Source of the DNA: Aquabacterium sp029268225
GTDB lineage: Bacteria > Pseudomonadota > Gammaproteobacteria > Burkholderiales > Burkholderiaceae_C
Length of the DNA stretch: 64,000 nt
Direction of reading: 5' to 3'
Assembly (NCBI RefSeq): GCF_037482285.1
Contig: NZ_JBBEYB010000017.1
Span: 8,954 to 72,953 of the forward strand
A program made the translations under genes and the position numbers. This document shows, piece by piece, positions 54,079 through 61,091 of the stretch. How positions within the stretch are numbered: position 1 is the stretch's first letter; each line of letters opens with the position of its first letter. The notes beneath the pieces are model-generated. The model saw only the letters and a program-made list of their open reading frames with translations. It was not told the DNA's origin and made no database searches.

Positions 54079-55263
54079 ATGAAGGTCTCACAACGCGCCC
54101 AGTCGATCGCCCCGTTCCTGGCCATGGAGTTCGGCAAACACGCTGCCGAACTCGAAGCTGCCGGCCACCGTGTCATCAAGCTCAACCTCGGTGAGCCTGA
54201 TTTCGGGGCACCGCCTGCGGTGCTGACCGCACTGCAAGACGCCGCCGCCCAAGCCGCCTTGCCCTACACCGGCGCCCTCGGCTTGCCCGCGCTGCGCGAA
54301 GCCATCGCCGGCTTCTACCAGTCCATGCACGGCGTCCACGTCGCGCCCGAGCGCATCGTGGTCACGGCAGGTGCCTCGGCCGCGCTGCTGCTTGTCACCG
54401 CCGCCCTCGTTGACCCCGGTGACGAGGTGCTGGTGGGCGATCCGTCCTACCCCTGCAACCGCCAGTTCCTCAGCGGCTTTGGCGCCAACGTGCGCCTGGT
54501 GCCCACCGACGCCGCCTCGCGCTTTCAGCTGGACCTGGGTGCGGTGCAACGCCACTGGTCGGCGCGCACCCAGGGCCTGATGCTGGCCACGCCGTCCAAC
54601 CCCACCGGCACCTCGGTGCCCGCGTCCGAACTGGCCGCCATCTGCGACTGGGCAAAACGCCACGATGCCTGGCGCATCATCGACGAGATCTACCTCAACC
54701 TCAGCGACGCCGACGCCCAGGGACACCCCGCACAAACCGTGCTGGCCATCGACCCCGACGCCATTGTCATCAACAGCTTCTCGAAATACTTCGGCATGAC
54801 CGGCTGGCGCCTGGGCTGGGCCGTGGTGCCCGAGGTCATGGTGCCGGTGATGGAGCGCCTGGCGCAGAACTACTTCATCTGCGCCTCCACGCCCGCGCAG
54901 CTGGCGGCCCTGGCCTGCTTCACGCCCGAATCCCTGGCCGTGTGCGAAGCCCGGCGCGCCGAATTTGCTGCCCGCCGCGCCCTGGTCCTGCAAGGTCTGG
55001 CCCACGCGGGCCTGAGCGTGCCCGTGCAGCCCGATGGCGCGTTCTATGTTTACATCGACGTCAGCCATACCGGGTTGGACTCGATGCAGTTCTGCCAGCG
55101 CGCCCTGCAAGAGGCCCACGTCGCGCTGACACCGGGCCACGACTTCGGACCCAGCAGCGGTGGCGCACACGTGCGTCTGTCGTATGCCGCCTCACGCGAG
55201 GACCTGCAGGAAGGGCTGGCGCGCCTGGCCAGCTTTGTCAGAAAACTGACCGATCAACCCTGA
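54079..55263 (+). CDS. PLP-dependent aminotransferase, class I/II
   Basis: A 394-residue fold-type I aminotransferase. It contains KLNLGEPDFGAPPAV, YTGALGLPALREAIAGFY, ATPSNPTGTSVP, IIDEIYLNL (PLP-Asp region) and the PLP-Lys motif NSFSKYFGMTGWRLGW. The C-terminal substrate Arg region is GGAHVRLSYAASREDLQEGLARL. It resembles aspartate/alanine or valine-pyruvate type aminotransferases; the amino donor is not resolved. The start is ATG 54079, the one after the CTCCCTGCC repeats; an upstream ATG at 54061 would add eight residues. It is independent of the toxin gene, which overlaps its 3' end by 10 bases. Confidence 0.88.
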   Translation: MKVSQRAQSIAPFLAMEFGKHAAELEAAGHRVIKLNLGEPDFGAPPAVLTALQDAAAQAALPYTGALGLPALREAIAGFYQSMHGVHVAPERIVVTAGASAALLLVTAALVDPGDEVLVGDPSYPCNRQFLSGFGANVRLVPTDAASRFQLDLGAVQRHWSARTQGLMLATPSNPTGTSVPASELAAICDWAKRHDAWRIIDEIYLNLSDADAQGHPAQTVLAIDPDAIVINSFSKYFGMTGWRLGWAVVPEVMVPVMERLAQNYFICASTPAQLAALACFTPESLAVCEARRAEFAARRALVLQGLAHAGLSVPVQPDGAFYVYIDVSHTGLDSMQFCQRALQEAHVALTPGHDFGPSSGGAHVRLSYAASREDLQEGLARLASFVRKLTDQP

Positions 55264-55586
55264 AGGCCCACGGCCAACATGCCCGCGGGCACGTCGCGCT
55301 GCGCCTGCAGCACACGCCACACCGCAACATGGTCGGGCAGGTCCACATAGAAAACCAGGTAGGGGTAGCGGGTCAAAGGCCAAGCGCGCAAACCCGGCAA
55401 ACCCAGCTCATGCCCCCAACGGGGCGAACCGATGCCTGGTTGTTGGCCAATGAGTGCGTAAGCCTGCTCCAGCGCATCAATGAAGCCCAGGGCCACATCC
55501 ACGGGCGCCTCGTTCACATAGTGGGCCAAAGCCTCATCCACATCGCGATTGGCCAGTTCACGCGGGATGACCGCCTTGCCTTTCAC
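55254..55586 (-). CDS. parE: RelE/ParE-family toxin
   Basis: A 110-residue toxin-like protein of the RelE/ParE superfamily: EALAHYVNEAPVDVALGFIDALEQAYALIGQQPGIGSPRWGHELGLPGLRAWPLTRYPYLVFYVDLPDHVAVWRVLQAQRD. The late LVFYVDLPDHVAVWRVLQAQRD beta-strand end is typical of ParE, which poisons DNA gyrase, although RelE-type mRNA cleavage cannot be excluded. Its start overlaps the antitoxin stop by four bases (ATGA), giving a translationally coupled antitoxin-toxin pair. Confidence 0.88.
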   Translation of the reverse strand: MKGKAVIPRELANRDVDEALAHYVNEAPVDVALGFIDALEQAYALIGQQPGIGSPRWGHELGLPGLRAWPLTRYPYLVFYVDLPDHVAVWRVLQAQRDVPAGMLAVGLQG

Positions 55587-55834
55587 TCGGCCCGGCCCTT
55601 CGCGCCACCTTTGCGCACACGGCTGCGCAGATCGTCAAAGTACGACGCCGTGACCGGCTCGGCTGCCACCGAGGCAGCGCCTGCCAGAAGCAAACCCCGC
55701 AACTGCTGCCGGTCACGATCCTGACGAATCAACTCGCGCACATACTCGCTGCTGGTGCCATAGCCACGCTCGCTGACCTGCTCGTCCACGTAGGACTTCA
55801 GCGCGTCGGGCAAAGAAATGTTCATGGTGCTCAT
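55583..55834 (-). CDS. parD: ParD-family antitoxin
   Basis: An 83-residue ribbon-helix-helix antitoxin: NISLPDALKSYVDEQVSERGYGTSSEYVRELIRQDRDRQQLRGLLLAGAAS is the ParD/CopG DNA-binding motif, followed by a C-terminal toxin-binding tail (EPVTASYFDDLRSRVRKG). It neutralises the ParE-type partner and represses its own operon. The start is ATG 55834 or ATG 55825 (MNIS); a longer frame to 55942 is unlikely. A perfect inverted repeat lies at 55903-55923 between this gene and the divergent TAXI gene. Confidence 0.88.
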   Translation of the reverse strand: MSTMNISLPDALKSYVDEQVSERGYGTSSEYVRELIRQDRDRQQLRGLLLAGAASVAAEPVTASYFDDLRSRVRKGGAKGRAE

Positions 55835-55902
55835 GATGAGCTGCAGAATAGAAGGCTTGGCAATTTTTGGCAAGATCTGCTTGCGGCGAATCGCCCGCAC
55901 AA

Positions 55903-55923
55903 TCACCGCAAAAAATGCGGTGA
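55903..55923. promoter_or_regulatory. Inverted repeat between parD and the TAXI gene
   Basis: TCACCGCA/TGCGGTGA, a perfect 8-bp inverted repeat with an A5 loop, lies in the divergent gap. It is a candidate ParD operator; as RNA it would also be a hairpin just upstream of the rightward gene. Confidence 0.45.
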
Positions 55924-55940
55924 ATAGAGCCTTCCCCGCC

Positions 55941-57341
55941 ATGTCAGCCCTTCACACCTCCGTCGCCCGCCAAGTGAAACAAACCCTGCACCTGTGGCTG
56001 CAGTCCCTGCGGGACATGCTCGCGTCGGCCGGCCCGGTGGCCGTGCTGGCTTTTGCGCTGGTGGCGGGCGCCTACTGGTGGCTCGACCCGCAGCCGCCGC
56101 GCACCGTCACCTTGGCCACCGGCCCCGCCGGCAGTGCCTATGCCGCCTTCGGCCAACGCTACGCCCAGGCGCTCGCGCGTGAAGGCATCCAGGTCAAGCT
56201 GCTCACCACCGAAGGCACCGTCGGCAACCTGCAAGCCCTGCGTGAAGGCCGTGCCGACGTCGCCTTCGTGCGTGGCGGCAGTGTGGACATGGCCCAAGAC
56301 GCTGACATGGGCATCATGTCGCTGGGCGCGCTGTTCTACGAGCCCGTCTGGCTGTTCTACCGGCCCACTGCCTTGCAGCCCCCACACAAGCCCGGCCAAC
56401 CCAAGGCGACCGAAGTGCCCCGCCTGCACGCCCTGAGCCAATTGCGCGGCCTGCGCCTCAACGTGGACCAGGACGGCAGCGGCGTGCCCGACCTCATGCG
56501 CCGCCTGCTCGATGCCAACGGCCTGTCGCTCGACGCCCTCACGACCCGCCACCTCCCCCCGCACGACGCGGCCGAGGCCCTGCGTGCCGGCAAGCTCGAT
56601 GCCCTCGTGCTCGTCACCGCGCCCGAGTCCCCGGTGGTGCAGCGCCTGCTGCGCGAGCCCGGCATCGCCCTGGCCGAGCTGCCCCATGGCGATGCGCTGT
56701 CACGGCGCTTCCCCTTCCTGCAAACGGTGGACCTGCCCCGCGGCATGGTGGACCTGGCTCGCGACCTGCCGCCCCAGGACATCGACCTGATGGCGGCCAC
56801 CACCGCCTTGCTCACCCAGGAAGACACCCATCCCGCTCTGCGCCAGCTGTTCGCGCAGGCCGCCCAGCAGATCCACGGTGGAGCAGGGTGGTTCAACGGC
56901 GCCCGCGACTTCCCCAACACCCGCACCAGCGAACTGCCCGTCAGCCCTGAGGGCGACCGCGCCATCAACGGCACGCCGCCCTTCTGGCAACGCTACCTGC
57001 CGTTCTGGGCCAGCAATCTGCTGGAGCGCATGTGGCTGGTCATCGGCGGTTTGATCGTGCTGCTGCTGCCGCTGTCCCGCGTCGTGCCCCCGCTCTACAC
57101 CTACCGCGTGCGCCAACGCGTGTTCCGCTGGTACGCCCGCCTGCGCGAGGTGGAAACGCGCATGGACGAAGGCGATGCCGACTCCACCGCCTTGCTCAAC
57201 GAACTGGACGAACTCGACCGCGTGGCCAGCCAGATCACCGTGCCGCTGGCCCATGCGGATGAGTTGTATGCCTTGCGCAGCAACATTGAGAAGACGCGGC
57301 GGAGGTTGTTGGCGCGCAAGGGTCGTGCGCCACAGCCTTGA
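55941..57341 (+). CDS. TAXI-type TRAP solute-binding protein with two membrane anchors
   Basis: A 466-residue protein. An N-terminal membrane helix (AVLAFALVAGAYWWL) is followed by a TAXI solute-binding domain (VTLATGPAGSAYAAFGQRYAQALAREGIQVKLLTTEGTVGNLQAL...DVAFVRGGSVDMAQD...SQLRGLRLNVDQDGSGVPDLMRRLLDANG). A second membrane helix (MWLVIGGLIVLLLPLSRVV) then leads to a cytoplasmic helical tail. Normal TAXI proteins are free periplasmic partners of a TRAP permease, but none is in the window, so this anchored, two-helix form may be a sensor or scaffold rather than a transport subunit. ATG 55941 is the chosen start. Confidence 0.85.
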   Translation: MSALHTSVARQVKQTLHLWLQSLRDMLASAGPVAVLAFALVAGAYWWLDPQPPRTVTLATGPAGSAYAAFGQRYAQALAREGIQVKLLTTEGTVGNLQALREGRADVAFVRGGSVDMAQDADMGIMSLGALFYEPVWLFYRPTALQPPHKPGQPKATEVPRLHALSQLRGLRLNVDQDGSGVPDLMRRLLDANGLSLDALTTRHLPPHDAAEALRAGKLDALVLVTAPESPVVQRLLREPGIALAELPHGDALSRRFPFLQTVDLPRGMVDLARDLPPQDIDLMAATTALLTQEDTHPALRQLFAQAAQQIHGGAGWFNGARDFPNTRTSELPVSPEGDRAINGTPPFWQRYLPFWASNLLERMWLVIGGLIVLLLPLSRVVPPLYTYRVRQRVFRWYARLREVETRMDEGDADSTALLNELDELDRVASQITVPLAHADELYALRSNIEKTRRRLLARKGRAPQP

Positions 57342-57390
57342 CAACAGTCATGACACCCGGCAACACCAGCCCCCTCTAGGCCGACAGCAC

Positions 57391-58140
57391 TCAGCGTCTG
57401 TTGGACCTGCGTCGCGTTCGGGCCTGCTTCGCCGCCTCCACGGCCATGGCCAGGTCATCTGGTCTGGACTCGATTTCAGACGCCAGCCGAAACGACCATC
57501 GCACCGATTCGACCACCTCATCGTGCACACCCGGCAGCGGTGCCAGCGCCTCGCGCATGAGGGGCTCCCATTGGCTCGCTACGGTTTGTGCTGCCGATGA
57601 CAGCCACGCTGCGGCCGCCTCCACCTCAAGCCCGAAGTGCGCAGCCACGCCCAGAAAGCGGCCGAGCCCTGTCTCGCCGTGGCCATCCAGCCCTGTGGCC
57701 ATGGAAAGACTGGGGCGATCACCATGGCGCACGGTGAACATCGGCGTGATGTCAAAGGCCGGTGACAAGCGCCACCCGTGTCCATCATGAAGCAAGCCAT
57801 GGTTGCGGGGGTGATCGTCAATATTGCCAACCAGTGCATTGAAGACCATGCGCCTCCAAAGCTCTGGCGTCTCCCCTGCACCCCACCGCCTCATCGCATC
57901 CGCCAAGTGCAGATACGAGCGCCGTGGATCACCGCGAACGGCCGAGGGTGCCAGCTGCAGCACAGCATGCGCGCTGGCAAAGAGCCGACGTTGTGGGCAA
58001 GCCGGATCGCCGTCTCGGTCGAACCGCTCGATCATGAACACCTGGTGGGCGCCGTGCGTGCGCAACGCGATCTTTGGCACCGTGAGCCCGACGCTGCCCG
58101 CCAGCGACATGGCCACGAACTCACGCGCGGGCCATGCGTC
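57391..58140 (-). pseudogene. hipA: HipA-like kinase, N-terminal half deleted
   Basis: About 250 residues of the C-terminal part of a HipA toxin kinase. It retains the region EFVAMSLAGSVGLTVPKIALRTHGAHQVFMIERFD, the catalytic-loop motif NIDDHPRNHGLLH and the metal-binding SPAFDI. HipA is normally about 430 residues. The first roughly 180 (N-subdomain 1 and the P-loop/ATP-binding part) are absent, with the junction right after the hipB stop. Reading the other frame, ATGGCCCGCGCGTGA is a possible remnant start followed by a stop after four codons. It is probably inactive, though an in-frame ATG within hipB could still express it. Confidence 0.8.
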
Positions 58141-58450
58141 AGTCCTTTGCGCCCGCCAGCGCGCTGCGGGCATACGCTGCGATCTCGGGGTCGCTCTGGA
58201 GTGAGAACAGCTCGTCCGCCTGCGCGAGCAAACCCATGGCGTCGAGCACCTTCAGGACGTTGCCAAAGGCAATGCCATCGAAGCCCCCCTCAATGGAGGC
58301 CACCGTGCTGATGCCAACGCATGCCAGCTGCGCCAACTCGGCCTGGGTCATCTGCCTCGCCTTGCGGGCCACCTTCACGCGCTCACCCAGGCGCAACAGC
58401 GCATGCTGGATGAGAACCGGGACGGGCTGCTTGCGTGGCATCGTTGTCAT
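58139..58450 (-). CDS. hipB: HipB-like HTH antitoxin
   Basis: A 103-residue XRE-type helix-turn-helix protein: LGERVKVARKARQMTQAELAQLACVGISTVASIEGGFDGIAFGNVLKVLDAMGLLAQADELF. HipB binds the HipA kinase and represses the hipBA operon. It precedes the truncated hipA. Its start lies inside one arm of a 10-bp inverted repeat (58440-58449 with 58482-58491), a candidate operator. It lies 40 bases downstream of the RelE-type toxin gene on the same strand, so read-through from that module is possible. Confidence 0.88.
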   Translation of the reverse strand: MTTMPRKQPVPVLIQHALLRLGERVKVARKARQMTQAELAQLACVGISTVASIEGGFDGIAFGNVLKVLDAMGLLAQADELFSLQSDPEIAAYARSALAGAKD

Positions 58451-58491
58451 ATGAATGAATAGTAGGTCTAAATCATTCCTTTGACAACGAT
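58440..58491. promoter_or_regulatory. Long-spaced inverted repeat at the hipB start
   Basis: ATCGTTGTCA at 58440-58449 and its exact reverse complement TGACAACGAT at 58482-58491 are separated by an A/T-rich 32-base spacer that holds the likely hipB promoter and overlaps the hipB start. Confidence 0.55.
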
Positions 58492-58811
58492 CAGCTTGAA
58501 CCCGTCAATGCAGCAATTCTTGAGCTGACCGACCGATGAGTGTCATGGTCACCCACATTGATCGGGATGACCTGTTGATCGCGAATGAGCAACTCCAGCG
58601 TGATGCGATACGACAGGTTGATCGACACCGAATGCAACCCCGCCAACCGTCCTGACAAAGCATGTAAGCGCAGCGAAGGATGGTGAGGATTGGCCTCCAG
58701 CAGGGCCAGGGTTTTGGCGTACTGGGCTTTCAACTCGGGGTGACGTTTCAGAAAACGGAGCGCACGGCGCATGTAATCGTCGGTGAAGACGAGCTGATAA
58801 GGCATGTTCAA
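58491..58811 (-). CDS. RelE/YafQ-family mRNA interferase toxin
   Basis: A 106-residue RelE-superfamily toxin: YQLVFTDDYMRRALRFLKRHPELKAQYAKTLALLEANPHHPSLRLHALSGRLAGLHSVSINLSYRITLELLIRDQQVIPINVGDHDTHR. The C-terminal NVGDHDTHR strand matches YafQ/plasmid-stabilisation toxins that cleave ribosome-bound mRNA. The start overlaps the stop of the upstream antitoxin by four bases. Catalytic His and Arg residues in the last strand are intact. Confidence 0.88.
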   Translation of the reverse strand: MNMPYQLVFTDDYMRRALRFLKRHPELKAQYAKTLALLEANPHHPSLRLHALSGRLAGLHSVSINLSYRITLELLIRDQQVIPINVGDHDTHRSVSSRIAALTGSS

Positions 58812-59104
58812 GCCTTGCGGCGGGGAGCTTGGTGAGACGCGCCTGCAACCAGCATGGCGTCCAGACGTGCGACATGAGCCTGGGCTGACTCCGCTACAAA
58901 ACGACCAGCCGCCACATCGGCCTGGCTCTGCGCCAGGGCAGCATCCAGCTCACACTCGCGCAAGTAGTGGTAATGCTCCATGTCCATCACCACGAAGCGA
59001 TCCTTGCCCCGCACCGAAATGATGACCTCGGGCTGCTCGGCCAAGGCCGCAGCGATGGCCGCTACACCGCCCGTCTTGAGATCATTGGCACTGAGGTGAG
59101 ACAT
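58808..59104 (-). CDS. Phd/YefM-family antitoxin
   Basis: A 98-residue antitoxin: LSANDLKTGGVAAIAAALAEQPEVIISVRGKDRFVVMDMEHYHYLRECELDAALAQSQADVAAGRF is the Phd/YefM DNA-binding fold, followed by a C-terminal Ala-rich toxin-binding region. It is coupled to the RelE/YafQ-type toxin by a four-base overlap. The ATG is preceded by AGGGTC. A palindrome at 59165-59180 upstream could be its operator. Confidence 0.85.
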   Translation of the reverse strand: MSHLSANDLKTGGVAAIAAALAEQPEVIISVRGKDRFVVMDMEHYHYLRECELDAALAQSQADVAAGRFVAESAQAHVARLDAMLVAGASHQAPRRKA

Positions 59105-59508
59105 ATCTGACCCTCTATCTGTCGCTAGGAAAGAGTCAGATTATCCGCCCCATCAATCACACCGTCAATCGTACGGTTGATCGCTTTATGAATGCCACGC
59201 CCAACCGCCTCTCCAACGCCACCACCACCGCATCGGCGGTGTGGCCTGCAGCGCACGCCCACTCCAGGCCACCGCAGGCTTCGCGGCAGAGCCGATCTCA
59301 TGCTCATGCGCTTTCACGATCTGGGGGGCCGTGCAGTGCATCGCCGAACAGCTTCACGACCTGGGCATCGAGCTGGCCTGGGCGCTTGACGGCACTGCCA
59401 AGGATCTTTCCGGTTTTTTTTGAAGACACTCACCGTCTCCAACTCCTTGCCGACTCACACATCGCACCACACAGCCAAGCCCCAAAAAAGGGCACACACA
59501 ATACTGGC
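59105..59508. other. Intergenic region between the TA module and the defence-like operon
   Basis: About 400 bases between divergent genes without a credible gene; several short frames in both strands have no family character. It contains a near-perfect 16-bp palindrome TCAATCGTACGGTTGA at 59165-59180, with one T/G mismatch in the arms, near the antitoxin start. The rest shows low-complexity CAC-rich patches and nothing else I can name. Confidence 0.5.
59165..59180. promoter_or_regulatory. Palindrome upstream of the Phd-type antitoxin
   Basis: TCAATCGTACGGTTGA is symmetrical around CGTACG apart from one T/G wobble. It lies about 60 bases before the antitoxin start and is a candidate autorepression operator. 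Confidence 0.4.
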
Positions 59509-60123
59509 ATGAACACGCCCAGCAGCCCAGTGAGCCTCGGCTACTACACCCACCACGCCGAGGCCTACGCCCAAGCCACCCGCGCGGTGGACATGACCCC
59601 GCTGTACGCACGCTTCCTGCCGCATGTGCGTGCGGGTGGACTCATTCTGGATGCGGGCTGTGGCTCAGGACGTGATGCGCTGGCCTTTCTGCAACGCGGC
59701 TATGCGGTAGAAGCCTTTGACGCCAGTCCTGAGTTCGCGCAACTGGCTTCGCAGCACGCTGGCATCCCCGTCAAGGTGATGCGCTTTCAGGACTTGGACG
59801 ACACCGCACGTTTCGATGCCATCTGGGCCTGCGCCAGCCTCTTGCATGTGCCAGCCCGCGAACAGCCTGATGTGTGGCGGAAGCTCTGGCAGACGCTCAA
59901 AACCGGTGGCGTGGTGTACGCCAGCTACAAACTGGGGCAAGCAGAGCGCGTGGATGAGTCGGGCAGGGCTTTCACGGACGCCAATCAGGACCGGTTGTCC
60001 GAATGGCTGAACCCACTGCAAGGTATCGTACGTGTGGAGACCTGGCTGACCACCGACCAGCGACCTGGCCAGACCCAAACGTGGTTGAATGCCTTGGTAC
60101 ACCGACACCTCGTTGAGCGATGA
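59509..60123 (+). CDS. Small class I SAM-dependent methyltransferase
   Basis: A 204-residue Rossmann methyltransferase. Motif I is LILDAGCGSGRDALAFLQRGYAVEAFDASPEFAQLA, motif II/III FDAIWACASLLHVPAREQP, motif IV region WRKLWQTLKTGGVVYASYK. The type resembles TehB/UbiE-like small-molecule methyltransferases more than DNA methyltransferases: no DPPY or PCQ motif and no target-recognition region. Its stop overlaps the start of the HNH nuclease gene by four bases (ATGA), so a functional link to that nuclease is likely. Start ATG 59509; the longer frame to 59188 is not used. Confidence 0.85.
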   Translation: MNTPSSPVSLGYYTHHAEAYAQATRAVDMTPLYARFLPHVRAGGLILDAGCGSGRDALAFLQRGYAVEAFDASPEFAQLASQHAGIPVKVMRFQDLDDTARFDAIWACASLLHVPAREQPDVWRKLWQTLKTGGVVYASYKLGQAERVDESGRAFTDANQDRLSEWLNPLQGIVRVETWLTTDQRPGQTQTWLNALVHRHLVER

Positions 60124-61046
60124 CACTCCACAGCCAGGACGTCCTGAAAGCCTTTGACCGCATCCGCGTGTTTCAGCGCGGTGAACAACGTGCCGTTCAC
60201 AAGCCACTGTTGATCCTGCTGGCCCTGGCCCGCATCGCTCAGGATGCCCCACGCATGGTCACCTTCGAAGACATCGAAGGTCCCTTCAAGAGCCTGCTGG
60301 CCGAGTTCGGCCCCAGCAGCGCACCCAACTCCCGACACTATCCCTTCTGGCATCTGGCCACCGATGGCGTCTGGGAACTCGACGGCCCGGCCGACTTCCT
60401 CAACCGCCCCGCAGGCGCCACGCCCAACCTCACCGACCTGCGCAAGCTGCACATCGCTGGAGGCTTCGCGCCCGAGGTGGACGCCGCCCTGCGACGCGAC
60501 CCGGCCTTGCGCGCCCAACTGGCCCACCAACTGCTGGACGCTCACTTCCCCGAAACGCTGCACGGCGACATCCTGTCAGCCATTGGGCTGGACCTGAGCG
60601 CACCACGCACAGGGGAATCCACCGACAGCGATCGACAGTCTGCACGCCGTGACCCACGGTTCCGCGAGCGCGTGCTGCGCGCCTACGAGTACCGCTGCTG
60701 CGTGTGCGGCTTCGACCTGCGCATCGGCAACATCACGGCAGGCCTGGAGGCCGCGCACATCAAGTGGTTCCAGGCCAAGGGGCCTGACATCGAAGCTAAC
60801 GGCCTGGCGCTGTGCGCCCTGCATCACAAGGTGTTCGATCTGGGTGCCTTCACCATCCTGCCCGACACGTACAGCATGGTGTTCAGCCAGCATGCCGTGT
60901 CAGGCGAGGCATCACGCAAGATGCTGCTGGGCTTTCATGGTGCCGGGATCATCCTGCCGCAAAGCAAGGACTACTACCCGAGGGCTGAGTTCTTGCATTG
61001 GCATGAAAAAGAAGTGTTCAAGAAGCCAGGAAGGCCGCAGACCTGA
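60120..61046 (+). CDS. Phosphorothioated-DNA-binding HNH restriction endonuclease (McrA/SBD type)
   Basis: A 308-residue type IV restriction-like nuclease. The N-terminal half (KAFDRIRVFQRGEQRAVHKPLLILLALARIAQ, LLAEFGPSS, HYPFWHLATDGVWEL, DLRKLHIAGGF) matches the sulfur-binding domain of McrA-type enzymes that recognise phosphorothioate-modified DNA. The C-terminal half is an HNH/beta-beta-alpha-metal domain with zinc Cys in RCCVCGFDLRIG and the HNH residues in GLEAAHIKW, NGLALCALHHKVFD. It would cut incoming dnd-modified DNA; no dnd genes are in the window, as expected for such an enzyme. It is coupled to the methyltransferase by a four-base overlap and is followed after 45 bases by the helicase gene. 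Confidence 0.88.
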   Translation: MTLHSQDVLKAFDRIRVFQRGEQRAVHKPLLILLALARIAQDAPRMVTFEDIEGPFKSLLAEFGPSSAPNSRHYPFWHLATDGVWELDGPADFLNRPAGATPNLTDLRKLHIAGGFAPEVDAALRRDPALRAQLAHQLLDAHFPETLHGDILSAIGLDLSAPRTGESTDSDRQSARRDPRFRERVLRAYEYRCCVCGFDLRIGNITAGLEAAHIKWFQAKGPDIEANGLALCALHHKVFDLGAFTILPDTYSMVFSQHAVSGEASRKMLLGFHGAGIILPQSKDYYPRAEFLHWHEKEVFKKPGRPQT

Positions 61047-61091
61047 TTGAGCCAGCCAGCATGACAAGAACAAACAAAAACAGGATGGAAG

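Noticed and set aside
59188..59508. N-terminal extension of the small methyltransferase
   Set aside because: The extension is a low-complexity frame without similarity, while a start at 59509 directly precedes the conserved domain.
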